Assembly (NCBI GenBank): GCA_013694495.1
Contig: JACDCH010000606.1
Span: 1-5,828, forward strand
From: Acidimicrobiia bacterium
GTDB taxonomy: Bacteria > Actinomycetota > Acidimicrobiia > Acidimicrobiales > JACDCH01
Length of the DNA stretch: 5,828 bases
Reading direction: 5' to 3'
The notes under the pieces were generated by a model. That model searched no databases. It was not told the origin of the DNA and worked only from the letters and a program-made list of their open reading frames with translations. Every line of letters begins with the position of its first letter. Position 1 is the stretch's first letter. The translations under genes and the position numbers were made by a program. Shown here piece after piece: positions 4,880 to 5,828 of the stretch.

Positions 4880-5796
4880 TCAGGGAGACGGTGCCCGACG
4901 CCCTCGCCGGCGAGCGGCTGGACCGGCTCGTGGCCATGCTGGCGGGCCGCAGCCGCTCGGAGGCGGCCGGGCTGGTGGCCGCCGGCGCGGTGCGGGTGGG
5001 CGACCAGGTCGTGACCGCCGGCAAGCACAAGGTCGTCGAGGGCGACGTCGTGGAGATCGAGCTCGGCGAGGAGCCCGGCCCGCCGGTCATCGCCGACCCG
5101 GCCGTGCAGTTCACCGTCCTGCACGAGGACGGCGCCGTCGTGGTGGTCGACAAGCCGGCGGGGCTCGTCGTCCACCCCGGCGCCGGCACCGTCGACGGCA
5201 CCCTGGCCCACGGCCTCGTGGCCCGCTACCCGGAGATCGCCGGCGTCGGCGAGGCCGATCGTCCCGGCATCGTCCACCGCCTCGACCGGGACACGTCCGG
5301 GCTGCTGGTGGTGGCCCGCACCGAGGCGGCGCGGCGCCACCTCGTGCGCCAGCTGGCCGACCGCGACGTCGAGCGGACCTACCTCGCGCTTGTCCACGGG
5401 CTGCCCGACGCCGATGCCGGCCTCGTCGACGCGCCGGTGGGCCGCTCGGCCCGGGCCCGCACGAAGATGGCGGTCTCGAACCGGGGGCGCGAGGCCCGCA
5501 CCCGCTACGAGGTGGTCGAGCGCTTCGCCGAGGCGGGGGTGTCGCTCCTGCGGTGCCGGCTCGAGACCGGCCGCACCCACCAGATCCGGGTGCACCTCAC
5601 CGCCATCGGGCACCCGGTCGTGGCCGATCCGACCTACGGCGACGGTCGCGCGGCCGGCGGTGCCGCCGTCGCCCGCCTCTTCCTCCACGCCGCCCAGCTG
5701 GCCTTCGACCACCCGGCCACCGGCGTCCGGCTCGCCTTCGAGGCCCCGCTCCCGGCCGACCTCGCCGAACCGCTGGCGGCGCTGCGCAGCCCGTGA
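4876..5796 (+). CDS. RluA/RluD-family 23S rRNA pseudouridine synthase
   Basis: A 306-residue cytoplasmic enzyme that isomerises uridine to pseudouridine. Residues 13-60 form an S4 RNA-binding domain (GERLDRLVAML...SRSEAAGLVAAGAVRVGD). The catalytic domain has VDKPAGLVVHPG (91-102), the RluA signature HRLDRDTSG (134-142) with the catalytic aspartate D137, and TGRTHQIRVHL (231-241), which are blocks II and III of the fold. S4 plus this domain and the position beside lspA fit RluD, which modifies helix 69 of 23S rRNA (U1911, 1915 and 1917 in E. coli). Exact target positions are not visible in sequence, so I leave the symbol open. GTG 4876 overlaps the lspA stop in GTGA and gives the full family N-terminus (RETVPDALAGERLDR). 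GTG 4891 would lose the conserved ETVP start, and the far-upstream in-frame start at 4483 lies inside lspA. Confidence 0.95.
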   Translation: MIRETVPDALAGERLDRLVAMLAGRSRSEAAGLVAAGAVRVGDQVVTAGKHKVVEGDVVEIELGEEPGPPVIADPAVQFTVLHEDGAVVVVDKPAGLVVHPGAGTVDGTLAHGLVARYPEIAGVGEADRPGIVHRLDRDTSGLLVVARTEAARRHLVRQLADRDVERTYLALVHGLPDADAGLVDAPVGRSARARTKMAVSNRGREARTRYEVVERFAEAGVSLLRCRLETGRTHQIRVHLTAIGHPVVADPTYGDGRAAGGAAVARLFLHAAQLAFDHPATGVRLAFEAPLPADLAEPLAALRSP

Positions 5797-5828
5797 CCGA
5801 GCCCGCCGCGACCGAGCCAGCCGACGAG
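5793..5828 (+). CDS. Probable start of a further operon gene (3' truncated)
   Basis: GTG at 5793 overlaps the TGA of the pseudouridine synthase in GTGA, the same arrangement as the lspA junction. Twelve codons (MTEPAATEPADE) stay open to the window edge. The Pro/Ala/Glu-rich, probably disordered start resembles many actinobacterial N-termini but identifies no family. In related genomes an acetyltransferase or other small gene and then dnaE can follow, from memory. There is no separate Shine-Dalgarno, so expression would depend on coupling. Confidence 0.45.
   Translation, partial: MTEPAATEPADE

Noticed and set aside
3778..5712. A 644-codon open frame on the minus strand across dksA-like, lspA and rluD-like
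   Set aside because: Low-complexity Arg/Gly/Pro/Ala translation with no domain, opposite three genes with clear motifs. It is a composition shadow.

Overview
This is a GC-rich window, roughly 70% G+C by eye. It has dense coding, mostly GTG starts, stop/start overlaps of the GTGA type, and Lys/Ala/Pro-rich protein tails. Together with a eukaryote-like (type 2) isoleucyl-tRNA synthetase and the order dksA/traR-like, lspA, rluD-like, this points to Actinomycetota. From memory, Streptomyces has ileS, a DksA-like gene, lspA and an rluD-like gene side by side downstream of divIVA. The long Lys/Ala tails and the inverted ileS would suit a deep-branching group such as Acidimicrobiia, but the class is inference only.

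Layout. At the left edge (1-115, +) is the last 37 codons of an unidentified protein with a very basic, histone-H1-like tail. It converges with ileS, which fills 155-3259 on the minus strand. A short divergent intergenic region (3260-3314) separates ileS from a rightward DUF167/YggU-family gene (3315-3674). A 121-bp non-coding stretch (3675-3795) follows, with small inverted repeats and a plausible promoter. Then comes a tightly packed rightward unit: a DksA/TraR-family regulator (3796-4344), lspA lipoprotein signal peptidase (4358-4879), an RluA/RluD-family pseudouridine synthase (4876-5796), and probably the first 12 codons of another gene (5793 to the window edge). The last junctions are 4-base GTGA overlaps, which suggests one transcript with coupled translation.

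Functionally this is a housekeeping neighbourhood: isoleucine charging, RNA polymerase regulation, lipoprotein maturation and 23S rRNA modification. I see no CRISPR array, mobile element, tRNA, rRNA or phage gene, and no clear new system. The more interesting details are a DksA-family protein that has lost three of four zinc-finger cysteines and carries a basic tail, an ileS with no room for a leader riboswitch and an apparently leaderless promoter, and a six-codon mini-ORF bridging dksA and lspA by GTGA overlaps at both ends.
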